A stretch of DNA of 64,000 nt from Geobacter sp. (GCA_025360785.1 JANYBN010000207.1:1-64000), one strand, 5' to 3'; shown: positions 1-10,709, counted from the first letter of the stretch. Numbers and translations are program-made. Notes: generated from the sequence alone by a model not told the origin.

Positions 1-204
1 GACGAGGTTGTGGACGCCGTCCGCCTCGTCCTGGAGAAAAATCCGTTCATCGACGCGGCACAGATAATGGTTAGCTGCAGAAAATACATAGTAACACTGG
101 AAGGTATTGTGAAGAGTAAAGTGCAACGTCAGATGGCAGAGGCGGATGCCTGGTACGTCTTTCATGTTGATCAGGTTGTGAATCTGCTGCAAAGCGAGGA
201 ATAA
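1..204 (+). CDS. BON-domain-like protein, C-terminal part (5' end outside window)
   Basis: Open frame from window start; DAVRLVLEKNPFIDAAQIMVSCRKYIVTLEGIVKSKVQRQMAE resembles the BON fold pattern (V.L.G.V.S...+..AE). Confidence 0.6.
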   Translation, partial: DEVVDAVRLVLEKNPFIDAAQIMVSCRKYIVTLEGIVKSKVQRQMAEADAWYVFHVDQVVNLLQSEE

Positions 205-320
205 CCAGAGGTAGATTCAGGGGATTCATACAGATGGTATTCAATCAAGAGTCAGAGGCCACCATCCGACACATATTGAAGCCTTGTGATACGCCATGAC
301 ACACCATGACATCTGCATAA

Positions 321-653
321 TCATTGAACAAAACCACCGGTACGAACTTCTGAGAGGACGCCGTTACGGAATATCAATGTATGCAACAGTGTCGAACCCT
401 GATTGTAACCCCACTCCTCCACCTCTATGTAGATAATTTTTGTACCAGTCCTGCTGTCACTCCTACTTAATTCAATCACCACCGGTTCCAGGCGTTTGAA
501 GGTGCCGGCAGGAGGGTCACATTTAGCTGCAACGGTTAAGACGCTGTCTCCGCTAGAAACAATATTACCGTTGGGACAGCGGAAATTATCGGCAAACGCC
601 TGTTCATTGGAAAACAAAAAAATAAAGAAAAAAACAACTAGAATCCACTTCAT
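321..653 (-). CDS. DUF2845-like exported protein
   Basis: Signal peptide, then FRCPNGNIVSSGDS...KCDPP and VEEWGYNQGS...L.FRNGVL pattern. Confidence 0.65.
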   Translation of the reverse strand: MKWILVVFFFIFLFSNEQAFADNFRCPNGNIVSSGDSVLTVAAKCDPPAGTFKRLEPVVIELSRSDSRTGTKIIYIEVEEWGYNQGSTLLHTLIFRNGVLSEVRTGGFVQ

Positions 654-679
654 AATCTTTCCTCAATCGCGGCTACTAC

Positions 680-1303
680 TCAATTATCGTTACAGAGTAG
701 ATTAGCGACCTCCCGCTCGTGATGCACAACGGTTTGCATCTGATCAATAATTGCCAGGAACAGCGGAGCTGCCTGTGGAATACAGAGCCCGTCAATAAGG
801 CGGATCTCATGGTCCTCTACAAACTCGATGCAGGACTGAGCCAGATTTTTACATTCATCTATCGTGTGGCGCCGAATCTCCTTGCAACCGTTATGTATAA
901 TAGCCCCCAGGCAGCCCAGGATTTCAGTTTGCCTATCAAAAATATGGCTGATCTGTATGACAGCCCTATCGGTAAACAGTACGTCGTCTTTGATCTGTTT
1001 TCGCAGAGTATCTTCAAGGCGACCTGTCATTTCGGCAATTATCTGAAAATGCGTCAGGATGCTGTGAAACCTGAGATAATGTTCTTTTTCAACTCCGGAT
1101 TTCCTAGACATCAGATCATCTATTTTCAATATTGACGAGCTGATCTCCCTCAAAAGGGGCTCCTGCTGGTTATTAAGTTGAATAAGAAGTCGTCCGCGCT
1201 GGTGCATAAAGGCCTTTCTGGCCGTATTTACCACGTCTATCAACTTGTACACAATCTGACCAAATTCATCTAACTGCTCTTGAATCTTGTGTCCTTCAGA
1301 CAT
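680..1303 (-). CDS. Helical PhoU-like / hypothetical protein
   Basis: 207 aa ORF, all-helical composition, HHERE near C-terminus; overlapping + strand ORFs lack family features. Confidence 0.5.
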   Translation of the reverse strand: MSEGHKIQEQLDEFGQIVYKLIDVVNTARKAFMHQRGRLLIQLNNQQEPLLREISSSILKIDDLMSRKSGVEKEHYLRFHSILTHFQIIAEMTGRLEDTLRKQIKDDVLFTDRAVIQISHIFDRQTEILGCLGAIIHNGCKEIRRHTIDECKNLAQSCIEFVEDHEIRLIDGLCIPQAAPLFLAIIDQMQTVVHHEREVANLLCNDN

Positions 1304-1779
1304 GGCTCATCTCCTGTCAAATAATATACCAATATCAGGTCATAAGAATGATGCTACTGACATCACGACCGTGCAAAGTTAAAGTCAGATGGATGACACT
1401 ATATTCATATCTCATGCCAAGTATTGCTTTGAGAATATCAAGTCATATCGAATTGTTAAGATCATATTCTAAGATTATGAAAGTAAGGTATTTCGAAGCA
1501 GGATGGTGAAATTATGGAGATTTCAGTTTAACCACTTAAAGAGTATGGAGTTTCAAGTAAGTTAATATTATTACCAATTGTTCGGTTTGTTACATCTATG
1601 AAAATTGCAAACATCTCCACACAATCAGCCATATGCAAAATAATTAACAATCCAGTTAATGCCGTAATAGCAACGAATCCCACGCAAATATACCAGCGTC
1701 TGATGCTGTAGCTTTAACATCCCTCGCCATTCCACATCATGCAACTTGCTGATATATCAAGTATATTTTCTAATTACTT

Positions 1780-1796
1780 TGGCATGACTTGTGATT
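1780..1796 (+). promoter_or_regulatory. GGCAY-N5-GTG motif upstream of the DUF3943 gene
   Basis: TGGCAT-GACTT-GTGATT. Confidence 0.45.
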
Positions 1797-1880
1797 ACCC
1801 TCCTGTCTCAGGGTAAATTCCATGATGGTATCTGTGCAGACTTGATCCTGCCTTCAACTTTTAATAATTGAGAGGTCTAT

Positions 1881-2837
1881 GTGCTCCTTCAGGTTGTCTG
1901 TTCAATAATCTGTAAAAAGAACGGACAAGTCGTTAAGGGCGCTTGTACTGTGTTGTTACTATTTGCAGCCAGCACAAGTTCATACGCGACCACTCTATGT
2001 TCGTCAGGTCAGGACATCGTTATGACTTCATCAGAGACAGCCTCTCTTGCGGCATCTGATGAAGATGAAGCTAACTGTGCACATGAGGCAGCCGCGAACC
2101 AGACGATCATGGCATCTACACCCGATCCTGACGGGACGATTACGGTGCCTTCCTCTGAAGCATCTGTTGGCAATACAACGTTGTTAACAGCAGCTGCAGA
2201 AAACCGTATCCCTGACTGGAACGGCATCTGGCGTGACACCGCGACTGTATTTGTCGGCCAGACCGTGGTTGCGGGGGTTTTATATATTCTGCCGGAGAAT
2301 ATTTCCAAATGGAGCAATGATCAAAAAAACAGCGGTATAACTAAGTATGGAAATAATTTTATTGATCCTGTCATTGATAATGATGAATTTTATATCAATT
2401 ACATCCTCCATCCCTACTGGGGAGCCACGTATTACACCCGTGGAAGAGAGCGAGGCTTGAATAAAGTTTATTCGTTCGCTTACTCTGCACTTATGTCTGC
2501 AATGTATGAGTTTGGTGTTGAGTGTATTTACGAGAAACCATCCATCCAGGATCTTATAGTTACACCTGTCGTCGGTTCACTACTGGGTGCATACATCTTC
2601 GAGCCTTGGAGAGAGTCTATCAAGAGCAAGCAGGATTTGCGCTGGTACGATCACGTGGTACTCATCGCGACCGATCCGATAGGCGTTCTCAGCCTGGGTG
2701 TTGAAAAACTGTTTGGCATAAAGTCCACCATCATAGTCGATTATTCCGTGCCGCAATTGCAGAAGAGTTCTACGGAATCCGCAACAACACCAAAAAGCAG
2801 CCGCATCGGAGTTGCCTTGCAGTTTCCCTTCAACTAG
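1881..2837 (+). CDS. DUF3943-type exported protein
   Basis: HPYWGATYYTRGRERGL motif and signal sequence. Confidence 0.6.
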   Translation: MLLQVVCSIICKKNGQVVKGACTVLLLFAASTSSYATTLCSSGQDIVMTSSETASLAASDEDEANCAHEAAANQTIMASTPDPDGTITVPSSEASVGNTTLLTAAAENRIPDWNGIWRDTATVFVGQTVVAGVLYILPENISKWSNDQKNSGITKYGNNFIDPVIDNDEFYINYILHPYWGATYYTRGRERGLNKVYSFAYSALMSAMYEFGVECIYEKPSIQDLIVTPVVGSLLGAYIFEPWRESIKSKQDLRWYDHVVLIATDPIGVLSLGVEKLFGIKSTIIVDYSVPQLQKSSTESATTPKSSRIGVALQFPFN

Positions 2838-2914
2838 TTGTCATTGACCTCTAAATCCACGCTTGGACTGATGCCGTTTCCCGGCACAAATCAAAAATCC
2901 TGGTATGAATACTT

Positions 2915-3871
2915 TTAATCTACAAGCTTCCAGGTAATGTCCGGGTTAAACAATTTCATTTTTCCAGCTATATCGGAGGTTTTGGGACCAAGATTTTTCT
3001 GATACACTTTGCCTCGCTGGTTCACGATAAAGGTCATGACGCCCGAGACACCCCATCGCGCCGGATACGCCACCAGAGCATACCCGGCCACCATATTGCC
3101 GTTGATAACGTAATTGAACCTGCCTCCCGGAGCACTGGGCCCTTGTTCCTTGAGGACACGGAAATAATAACCGTGATAAAGATGAGGGAATTTACCTTCT
3201 CCGCCGCCATATCCTTCTTCCTTTGCCTTTGCCGCCAACGCCCCCAGCGGGCTTACGTTCCCTACTTCGTCCTTCCAGAAAAGGCCGTTCTTCCTGCAGG
3301 GAGAACTGGTCAGGCGTTGAGCATATTTGGGAATCGGGTCTCCATCCGGCCCGCCCAGAGCGTAATACGCCCTTTGTGCCTCCACATAGGCCCGGCTGAC
3401 TTTGATGGCATTAAGTTCATTATGTCCGATGCGGCGGTTGAGAATTTCCTCCCGTCCGGCGGCAGTATCGAAGAACCAGGTATTGCCTTTTTTTATTACA
3501 GGTACGGGAAACGGCCATTTTTCGGCCCCGACACGAAGTATCACACGTTGATCTCCTTCGCGCACAAGTTCGGTACCTTCCATGACATGGGTGGCAAAAT
3601 ATTCGAATTCTTTTGCCTGCTCGACAGGATCTCCAGATGACAGCTCCTTTACGACCGGTCCGAAAATAGACTTCATAGCGTCGTGATCCCGATTTTTAGC
3701 TGCAGTTACCAGAGCATCCCTGGCTTCATCCGGCGATTCAAAAACACGCTGCTTTGTTTCTTGCGTGGCCGCTCGGCATTCCATGCCCGATAACAATGTT
3801 AAAGCCGATATTGCTATCAATATAAAACACCAAATGCTGACGTTCCGGATGATTCTTGCCCCGATTTTCAT
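2915..3871 (-). CDS. DUF2950 domain-containing protein
   Basis: YHGYYFRVLKEQGPSAPGG...GYALVAYPARWGVSGVMTFIVNQRGKVYQKNLG is characteristic. Confidence 0.85.
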   Translation of the reverse strand: MKIGARIIRNVSIWCFILIAISALTLLSGMECRAATQETKQRVFESPDEARDALVTAAKNRDHDAMKSIFGPVVKELSSGDPVEQAKEFEYFATHVMEGTELVREGDQRVILRVGAEKWPFPVPVIKKGNTWFFDTAAGREEILNRRIGHNELNAIKVSRAYVEAQRAYYALGGPDGDPIPKYAQRLTSSPCRKNGLFWKDEVGNVSPLGALAAKAKEEGYGGGEGKFPHLYHGYYFRVLKEQGPSAPGGRFNYVINGNMVAGYALVAYPARWGVSGVMTFIVNQRGKVYQKNLGPKTSDIAGKMKLFNPDITWKLVD

Positions 3872-3910
3872 ACTTGTTTTCCTTTCTTGCCGATTATCCT
3901 GTCAGGATCT

Positions 3911-5269
3911 TTACTGGCGTCGCCGCCGTTCATAACCATCGCTGACTCCCGGAGCGGAGCGTGGCGTTTGCTGTTCAACCGAAGGCGTTTGCATCATGGG
4001 CCGGACCTGTGAACCGGACGGCTGGGGAATTGATTGCCTTTGGATGTTCATATTACGTTGCACTGGCGAAGGAGATATATTCGGGACTGCCGGCATACTA
4101 CCCGGCGTACGTATCATATTTCCGCGGCTCGTCTGGCCACGATCCCGATACACCGATGCATCCCCGCTCTTTCCGTACCCTCCGTAACCGGTAAAGGGAG
4201 GAGATGGCTTGTCGTCCCTTCTTGCACGACTGCGTTCGATGTTTTTCTGTTCCAAGCCGCGAACCGCCCTGTCATCAATAACAGTCGAGCGTGACGGAAT
4301 CCTTACTCCTGTTGCAGAGCTGCCTTGTGAAGGAGATGGCAGTGCTACCGAAGGAGCACGCGGTGCTACAGTTTGATCTTTTCGATCCCCCGGTCTGATC
4401 TCACGCAAACCCGGCGTCGGGACTGTACGAATTCTCCGGGAGCGGATGCCTATACGAAGATCCTCGTGAAAACGATTTGAATCGAGCTGCATGACACCTC
4501 TATTCTTGTTTACATTGATATAATTTCTGTTGACGTAGACCCGGTTCCGCACTTGTACATGTGGCCGCGCCCTGTCGATCCAACCGGTGCCCTTCCAGCC
4601 GTGATAATAAATATGATGGCGCCGCCAATCGCAATCGCGATTTAGCCATACACCGATAGTGTATCCGACACCGAAACCTAAAAAACCATAGCCAGGATCG
4701 TACGCCAGAGCGGGGTCGTATTGAGGAACATATATTACATCAGGTTCCGCCGGGAGAATCCGGACCGCATCATCTTCCGTGATCACCTGCTGCTGGGTTG
4801 TAGACGCCAATGTTCCTGCGCTCTCTGCCTTGACCCGCAGTCTCTGTATCGCATCCATCACTTCCTGCTCCTGTTCCAGATAAGCCTGCCCTAATGACAC
4901 CGTCCAATCATACTTTCGATCCATCATAAACAGCACGTCCGGATAGTGGGCAACCGCCTTCACGCTGACGTCCCAGGACATATCGTCAATCTTCGAGGCC
5001 TTGCCGTACTGTCCGACGTAACGGGCGGCTTCATCAATCTGGTCGACAAAAGTCGCGGCCGGCAGAATCTGGGCTATGAGCGGATCAGGATACAATGCAA
5101 TCGGAGCCACTAACTCGTCCAACTCTTCAGGGGTAAACAGCGTATCGGATTGCAAAGCCGTAAAGTCCTCTGCTTCTGACAATTCCGGATCATCAGCCCA
5201 CAAAATATTCAGGTTCGGAACCAACGACATCAGTACAGTAGCCCATAACAGGAAGATGAGTATTTTCAT
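3911..5269 (-). CDS. DUF3300 domain-containing protein
   Basis: FTPEELDELVAPIALYPDPLIAQILPAATFVDQI and VIYVPQYDPALAY motifs. Confidence 0.9.
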   Translation of the reverse strand: MKILIFLLWATVLMSLVPNLNILWADDPELSEAEDFTALQSDTLFTPEELDELVAPIALYPDPLIAQILPAATFVDQIDEAARYVGQYGKASKIDDMSWDVSVKAVAHYPDVLFMMDRKYDWTVSLGQAYLEQEQEVMDAIQRLRVKAESAGTLASTTQQQVITEDDAVRILPAEPDVIYVPQYDPALAYDPGYGFLGFGVGYTIGVWLNRDCDWRRHHIYYHGWKGTGWIDRARPHVQVRNRVYVNRNYINVNKNRGVMQLDSNRFHEDLRIGIRSRRIRTVPTPGLREIRPGDRKDQTVAPRAPSVALPSPSQGSSATGVRIPSRSTVIDDRAVRGLEQKNIERSRARRDDKPSPPFTGYGGYGKSGDASVYRDRGQTSRGNMIRTPGSMPAVPNISPSPVQRNMNIQRQSIPQPSGSQVRPMMQTPSVEQQTPRSAPGVSDGYERRRRQ

Positions 5270-5319
5270 CTGTAACTCCGGTAAATCGGATGCATTGATA
5301 GGAAAATTACGTCTTCACA

Positions 5320-6210
5320 CTACCTGGATCCACCATCAATTCCACGTCTACCTCTTATTGCCGGCATCGCTTCCCTGCCACCCGGAGACATTCGATAACG
5401 CTGACTGTTGAATATCCTTCTGTCGCTTCTGGAAACACCGGTAGAAATTGAGCCTCTCATACGCATTGCACCGATTCCGGAATAGGTTCTTCCCCTGAAT
5501 CGGGAGATCGGATCCACCCTGAACATCCTGTGATTCCTGATGTCATGGAAATGGTTTGAGACAAAACCAACCCGACCATGAATGTGCACCACGCGGTGAA
5601 AATCGTTCAAAATAAAATATCCGGGATACCAGAAACCAAACCACCAGAAAGGATACGGCACCCATGAGTAGAGGTAATAATAATCGGGAGGTGGTTCGTA
5701 ATAGGTTACAATCGGCGGACCGGACGAATTGTAATAATTATTGATCGCCGCGTTGTCCGGATAGTTGTCCGGTCTTGGAGGTTTTGCCACCTCCACTTTG
5801 GCTCCGCTCGCCGGCCTTGCCGTCACCGCAAGTTCGGAACAGACCTCGTCAAGCTTCTTTAGCGCTTCATCGTTACTCATCGATATTTTGCCTGATGATG
5901 CCGAATCCCGCACCGATTTTTGTAGTTCGCCGATGATGTCCGGTGTTACAGGATAATCGGCAATCCAACCGTTTCGAGGGGCAATCCCTACATTACCGAG
6001 CACGGTTTCGGCCTCGACCTCGTCACTCGGAGACCCGACTGCCAGGGCACCGGCAAGCTTAATAGCCAAATCGCCCTCACGGACCATCGGTTGTTCGATT
6101 GGTGGCGGACTTGATATCGTTTGATCTGTTTGGGCAAAAGAGTAACCGGAAGACAGGGGAAAAACAATGTAGATCAACATAGCGATGATGCTTGCGGAAA
6201 CAACTTTCAT
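5320..6210 (-). CDS. Exported aromatic-rich hypothetical protein
   Basis: Start with GGAGG RBS at 6210; signal peptide; YYYLYSWVPYPFWWFGFWYPGYF segment; basic C-terminal tail. Confidence 0.7.
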   Translation of the reverse strand: MKVVSASIIAMLIYIVFPLSSGYSFAQTDQTISSPPPIEQPMVREGDLAIKLAGALAVGSPSDEVEAETVLGNVGIAPRNGWIADYPVTPDIIGELQKSVRDSASSGKISMSNDEALKKLDEVCSELAVTARPASGAKVEVAKPPRPDNYPDNAAINNYYNSSGPPIVTYYEPPPDYYYLYSWVPYPFWWFGFWYPGYFILNDFHRVVHIHGRVGFVSNHFHDIRNHRMFRVDPISRFRGRTYSGIGAMRMRGSISTGVSRSDRRIFNSQRYRMSPGGREAMPAIRGRRGIDGGSR

Positions 6211-6472
6211 AGACACCTCCATACTTGATCTCCTTATTACTGACATGGGGATTTTGGTTTTGTTGATTCAGACCATATTCCATATTCCATGCCATTGGAG
6301 GCAACCAAATAATGTACAAAATACGAAGTGTTACGGAAATTCCAGGAAGCTTATCTCAGTCAGTTTTTTATGCCACTGATTTAAGTATTTTTGATAACAT
6401 ACTGAATTTGAATGCAGTTCATCAGATTACAACATTATGACTTGTGTTGAATTTTTAACATTTACAGCCGTT

Positions 6473-7759
6473 TCATATCCACTCTACCTTGTCCCGCCCG
6501 CCATGCTTTGCTTTATAAAGTGCCTCATCAGAACGTTTCAGAATATCGTTTAAATCATCATCATTATCGTCAAAGGTTGACAACCCGATACTCACAGTCA
6601 CCATGATGCTTTCTCCGTCCACATCGAAAGCTTCTTCACGGATGCAGTTCCAAACCCGCTCGGCAACGAGTCGACTCGTATCGAAGTCGGTGTCCGGAAG
6701 CAATGCAACAAATTCCTCACCGCCATACCGGGCAAGCAGGTCATAATCGCGAAGTCCGGTTTGAATACGCTCGGCCACCCTTCTGATGATCTGGTCCCCG
6801 ACAAGATGGCCCTTGGTATCGTTTATTGACTTGAACAAGTCGATATCGATCATAAGGCACCCAAGGTGGGCATTCGGCTGTTTTTTTCTCCTGTTTCTCT
6901 GTACCCGATGGAACTGCTCGCTACCAGTTTTAAACAGATAACCGCGATTGGAAATGCCGGTCAAGTCGTCTGTAACGGCAATTTTCCCCAGGTAATCATG
7001 AAACAGACTAAGGCGATCGGTTACCTTTTTGATCAGAATATAGGCACAGCTAAACACACCAAGCACTACAACAAAAAGGATCCCCATTGCATAGAACACA
7101 CCTTTCCATACCTGATCACGATACTTGTCAACCTTCTGATAGACTTCGAAACACCCCTCAATTTTACCGGCTTGATCTTTGATAGGCACATAGGTTTCTA
7201 CCACATCCAGGTTTATAATTTCTTCTTCGGCCAGATCTCTCATCTTCTCTTTGATTTCCAGCCTGGAATCAATTTTTCCCGTCAGAGCATTCCCCAGACG
7301 CGTGTTATCACTGTCCACATCCCCGATTATCTTATGATCAGTGCTATAGACAACTTTTCGTTTGGAGTTGTAAACCTTGATCTTGACTATCTGGTACGGT
7401 TTTAAAAAACGACGCAGCCCCTGATCAATCTTTCTGAAGGCATTATCCGACCTTTCGACATACGTGTCAGAGGCCGCCACAATTCTAAAGAAGAAAGGTC
7501 TATACTCGTCTATCATTACTTCGCACAGATCTACGCTGTCCTCCTCGGCACTTTCGATGACAAAACCGCTGAAAATCCTGTAAAAGCCAAATGTGGAGAG
7601 AGTAATGATAACCAGCATGGAAATAGCTGAAGTGAGAATCAACATCCGGAGAAGATCTGAAGGGTGATGTTCCAGTAACGGAGCAGCGACTATTTCACCA
7701 CATTTTGAATTTTTGACATTTTCAAGATCATCTTTTTGTTGATCTATGTTCATGAGCAT
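6473..7759 (-). CDS. Membrane diguanylate cyclase (GGDEF)
   Basis: Two TM segments flanking a sensor region; DDLTGISNRGYL..., YGGEEFVALLP. Confidence 0.93.
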   Translation of the reverse strand: MLMNIDQQKDDLENVKNSKCGEIVAAPLLEHHPSDLLRMLILTSAISMLVIITLSTFGFYRIFSGFVIESAEEDSVDLCEVMIDEYRPFFFRIVAASDTYVERSDNAFRKIDQGLRRFLKPYQIVKIKVYNSKRKVVYSTDHKIIGDVDSDNTRLGNALTGKIDSRLEIKEKMRDLAEEEIINLDVVETYVPIKDQAGKIEGCFEVYQKVDKYRDQVWKGVFYAMGILFVVVLGVFSCAYILIKKVTDRLSLFHDYLGKIAVTDDLTGISNRGYLFKTGSEQFHRVQRNRRKKQPNAHLGCLMIDIDLFKSINDTKGHLVGDQIIRRVAERIQTGLRDYDLLARYGGEEFVALLPDTDFDTSRLVAERVWNCIREEAFDVDGESIMVTVSIGLSTFDDNDDDLNDILKRSDEALYKAKHGGRDKVEWI

Positions 7760-8027
7760 ACAATATTCCTCTTATACATCCTACTACTTGACAAACAAGG
7801 TCAACATTTTATCATTTTCAAAAAAAATTTACATCAGTGATTTTATCTGTTCAGCCCCTGCCACCACAACTAAAACCAGTCATCAGCAAAAATATTAACA
7901 TTCCCGTGGACGTCCGCTCTCACCGTATCCACTTTAACTATCCTGCCGATCCAGTAATTTATTTAACATCCGTCATTATTCATCCATCAGCAACATGCTG
8001 TTATTATGAATAGTTTAAATCATCACT

Positions 8028-8046
8028 TGGCATATTTTGTGTGAAC
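8028..8046 (+). promoter_or_regulatory. GGCAY-N5-GTG motif upstream of ybhB-rtcB-archease
   Basis: TGGCAT-ATTTT-GTGTGAAC. Confidence 0.5.
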
Positions 8047-8152
8047 AAAGTCTAAATAATAATATAAAAAGCACCATCGGAGACAGAAAATGAAGCTCTT
8101 GATTGCGATGATGGTGCTGACGCTGACTGTGCCAAACTTAAAGGAGATGCAT

Positions 8153-8602
8153 ATGGGAATGTTGACAATTTCAAGTCCGGCTTTTGATCATGGCGAAGCG
8201 ATACCTGCCCGCTACACCTGTGATGGAGCAGATATCAGCCCTCCCCTTGTCATCGGCAAGATACCACCGGCAGCGCAAATGCTTGCGCTGATCATGGATG
8301 ATCCTGATGCGCCCGCAGGTACATGGGTGCACTGGGTAGTATGGAACATCCCGGTGCAGACTACGGAAATCCCCGAGAACGGCCTTCCTCTGGGCGCCAG
8401 TCTGGGTAGGAACGACTGGAAGCGCAACAGCTATGGCGGCCCCTGCCCGCCATCAGGGACACATCGGTACTATTTTAAACTCTATGCCATCGACAGAACT
8501 CTTCAGCTGGCTGCTTCAACGACAAAAATCGATCTTGAGCGGGCCATGGAGGGGCATATTCTGGCAAAAGCTGAACTGATGAGAACCTGCCGGAGACGCT
8601 GA
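8153..8602 (+). CDS. YbhB/YbcL family Raf kinase inhibitor-like protein (PEBP)
   Basis: IPARYTCDGADISPPL, DDPDAPAGTWVHWVVWNIP, YGGPCPPSGTHRYYF; AAGGAG RBS before ATG 8153 (ORF also open from ATG 8090). Confidence 0.92.
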   Translation: MGMLTISSPAFDHGEAIPARYTCDGADISPPLVIGKIPPAAQMLALIMDDPDAPAGTWVHWVVWNIPVQTTEIPENGLPLGASLGRNDWKRNSYGGPCPPSGTHRYYFKLYAIDRTLQLAASTTKIDLERAMEGHILAKAELMRTCRRR

Positions 8603-8670
8603 ACAGCCCGATTACAGAAGTCAACCATTTGCAGTATCATCCTTACGAAATAAACAAATGGAGATACGCC

Positions 8671-10128
8671 ATGTCACTGCCTTTGCAGTTGCGTAAAATA
8701 TCTGACACGATCTGGGAACTCCCGGTTACCTACAAGGACGGCATGCTGGTTCCGGCGCGGATTATCGCCTCGGATTCGCTCATTGGCGGCATGGAGGCCG
8801 GGGTCTTTGACCAGGCCGCCAACGTTGCCTGCCTCCCGGGCATCCTCAACTATTCCTACTGTATGCCGGATGGGCATTGGGGGTACGGTTTTCCGATCGG
8901 CGGCGTGGCGGCTTTTGATCCGGCCACCGGCGTGATCTCACCGGGCGGAATCGGTTTCGACATCAACTGTGGCATGCGACTTTGCCTGACCACTCTTACG
9001 GAGGAAGAGGTGCGACCGCGTATCCGCGAACTGGTGGACCAGCTGTTTTTCGCGATCCCGACAGGCGTGGGCTGTACCGGTTTCGTCCGTTGTTCGCGCA
9101 GCAAATTCCGTCGGGTGATCGAGAACGGCTCCCGCTGGTGCCTGGAGAATGGTTTAGCGCTGCCGGAGGATCTGGAAATGACCGAGGAGGGTGGCTGTTT
9201 CGAGGGGGCCGACGCCGACGCATGCAGCGAAAAGGCCATAGAACGTGGATACGACCAGATCGGCACCCTGGGTTCCGGCAACCACTACTGCGAAATCCAG
9301 GTGGCGCGATCGGAGAACATTTTTGATGAAGCGACCGCCCGGGCCTTCGGCATCACCATCCCCAACCAGGTAGTGATCATGTTCCATTGCGGCAGCCGAG
9401 GCTTCGGCCATCAGGTGGCCAGCGACTACCTCCAGTCCTTTCTGAAGGTCATGACGACCAAATACGGGATAAAACTGCATGACCGCGAGTTGGCCTGCGC
9501 ACCCTTCCGTTCTCCCGAGGGACAGGCCTACTTTGCGGCAATGAAATGTGCTGCCAACATGGGGTTTGCCAATCGCCAGGTTATTCTCCATCGCATCCGC
9601 GAGGTGTTTTCCCGGGTTTTCAGCCGTTCACCCGAGGATTTGGGGATGCGCGTGGTCTATGATGTGGCGCACAACACCGCCAAGCTGGAGAAGCATCTGA
9701 TCGACGGCGAACAACGCGAGGTGCTGGTGCACCGCAAGGGAGCGACCCGTTCTTTTGGTCCCGGCATGCCCGGCCTCCCGGACTGTTACCGTGAGACCGG
9801 GCAGCCGGTCATCATCGGGGGCAGCATGGAGACCGGTTCCTACCTGCTGGCCGGGATGGCGAGCGCCGCCCCGACCTTCTACACCACCGCCCACGGGAGC
9901 GGCCGGACCATGAGCCGCCACCAGGCCAAAAAGATGGTTCAGGGCCGGAAGCTGCTGGATGATATGGAGCATCGAGGCATTCATGTCCGCACCGCCTCTT
10001 ACGGCGGTCTGGCCGAGGAGGCCGGCCTGGCCTACAAGGACATTGACGTTGTGGCACTCGCAACCGAGGAGGCCGGACTAAGCAGAAGGGTTGTAAAACT
10101 TGTGCCAATCGGCAATATCAAGGGGTAA
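8671..10128 (+). CDS. rtcB: RtcB-family RNA-splicing ligase
   Basis: MPDGHWGYGFPIGGVAAF, GGIGFDINCGMRL, GSGNHYCEIQ, HCGSRGFGHQ, VVYDVAHNTAK, HRKGATRSF. Confidence 0.95.
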   Translation: MSLPLQLRKISDTIWELPVTYKDGMLVPARIIASDSLIGGMEAGVFDQAANVACLPGILNYSYCMPDGHWGYGFPIGGVAAFDPATGVISPGGIGFDINCGMRLCLTTLTEEEVRPRIRELVDQLFFAIPTGVGCTGFVRCSRSKFRRVIENGSRWCLENGLALPEDLEMTEEGGCFEGADADACSEKAIERGYDQIGTLGSGNHYCEIQVARSENIFDEATARAFGITIPNQVVIMFHCGSRGFGHQVASDYLQSFLKVMTTKYGIKLHDRELACAPFRSPEGQAYFAAMKCAANMGFANRQVILHRIREVFSRVFSRSPEDLGMRVVYDVAHNTAKLEKHLIDGEQREVLVHRKGATRSFGPGMPGLPDCYRETGQPVIIGGSMETGSYLLAGMASAAPTFYTTAHGSGRTMSRHQAKKMVQGRKLLDDMEHRGIHVRTASYGGLAEEAGLAYKDIDVVALATEEAGLSRRVVKLVPIGNIKG

Positions 10129-10130
10129 GC

Positions 10131-10562
10131 ATGCCGTTTCGCTTTTTGGAAGAGATCGCCACCGCCGATGTTGCCTTCAAAGCCTGGGGGAATTCGCAGG
10201 AGGAACTGTTCATTTCGTGCGCCGCCGCACTGATGCGCACTATGGCAGAAGCGCCGGATCAGGTGGTACGGCGACAGGAAATTTCCATCCGGCTTGAACA
10301 TGAGGAACTGGATCTGCTGCTGTTTTCATTCCTGCAGGAATTGATCTTCTTCAAGGATGCCCGCCGACTGCTGCTGCATGCCGACAAGGTGGTGATAGAA
10401 GAGCATGATGGTATATTCATTCTGAATGCAATCGTCAGCGGTGAACAGATCGACGGCGGCAAGCATCACCTGCTTATAGATGTCAAGGCGGTCACGCTGC
10501 ACCGCTTTCAAGTTTTGTACAAAGGAAATGTCTGGAAAGCCGTGGTTGTGTTGGATGTGTAG
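10131..10562 (+). CDS. Archease
   Basis: FRFLEEIATADVAFKAWGNSQEELF and HHLLIDVKAVTLHRFQV; directly follows rtcB. Confidence 0.9.
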   Translation: MPFRFLEEIATADVAFKAWGNSQEELFISCAAALMRTMAEAPDQVVRRQEISIRLEHEELDLLLFSFLQELIFFKDARRLLLHADKVVIEEHDGIFILNAIVSGEQIDGGKHHLLIDVKAVTLHRFQVLYKGNVWKAVVVLDV

Positions 10563-10695
10563 ATAGTTAGTAAATGACAAAGGTAGAATTCTTCATTTTG
10601 ATCGGTGATCTATTCGAATCTCCCCGTTCCTCCCACCACTGAACATAAAATATCCAGACGTAATCAATCGTTATTGCAACGAATTCCCTGATCAG

Positions 10696-10709
10696 GTGAT
10701 ATAAATCAC
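10696..10709. promoter_or_regulatory. CRP/FNR-family-like dyad GTGAT-ATAA-ATCAC
   Basis: Near-perfect dyad about 107 nt upstream of the serine hydrolase start. Confidence 0.3.

Noticed and set aside
8856-9984. Several minus-strand ORFs over rtcB
   Set aside because: Shadow ORFs in GC-rich coding DNA; rtcB family motifs are on the plus strand.
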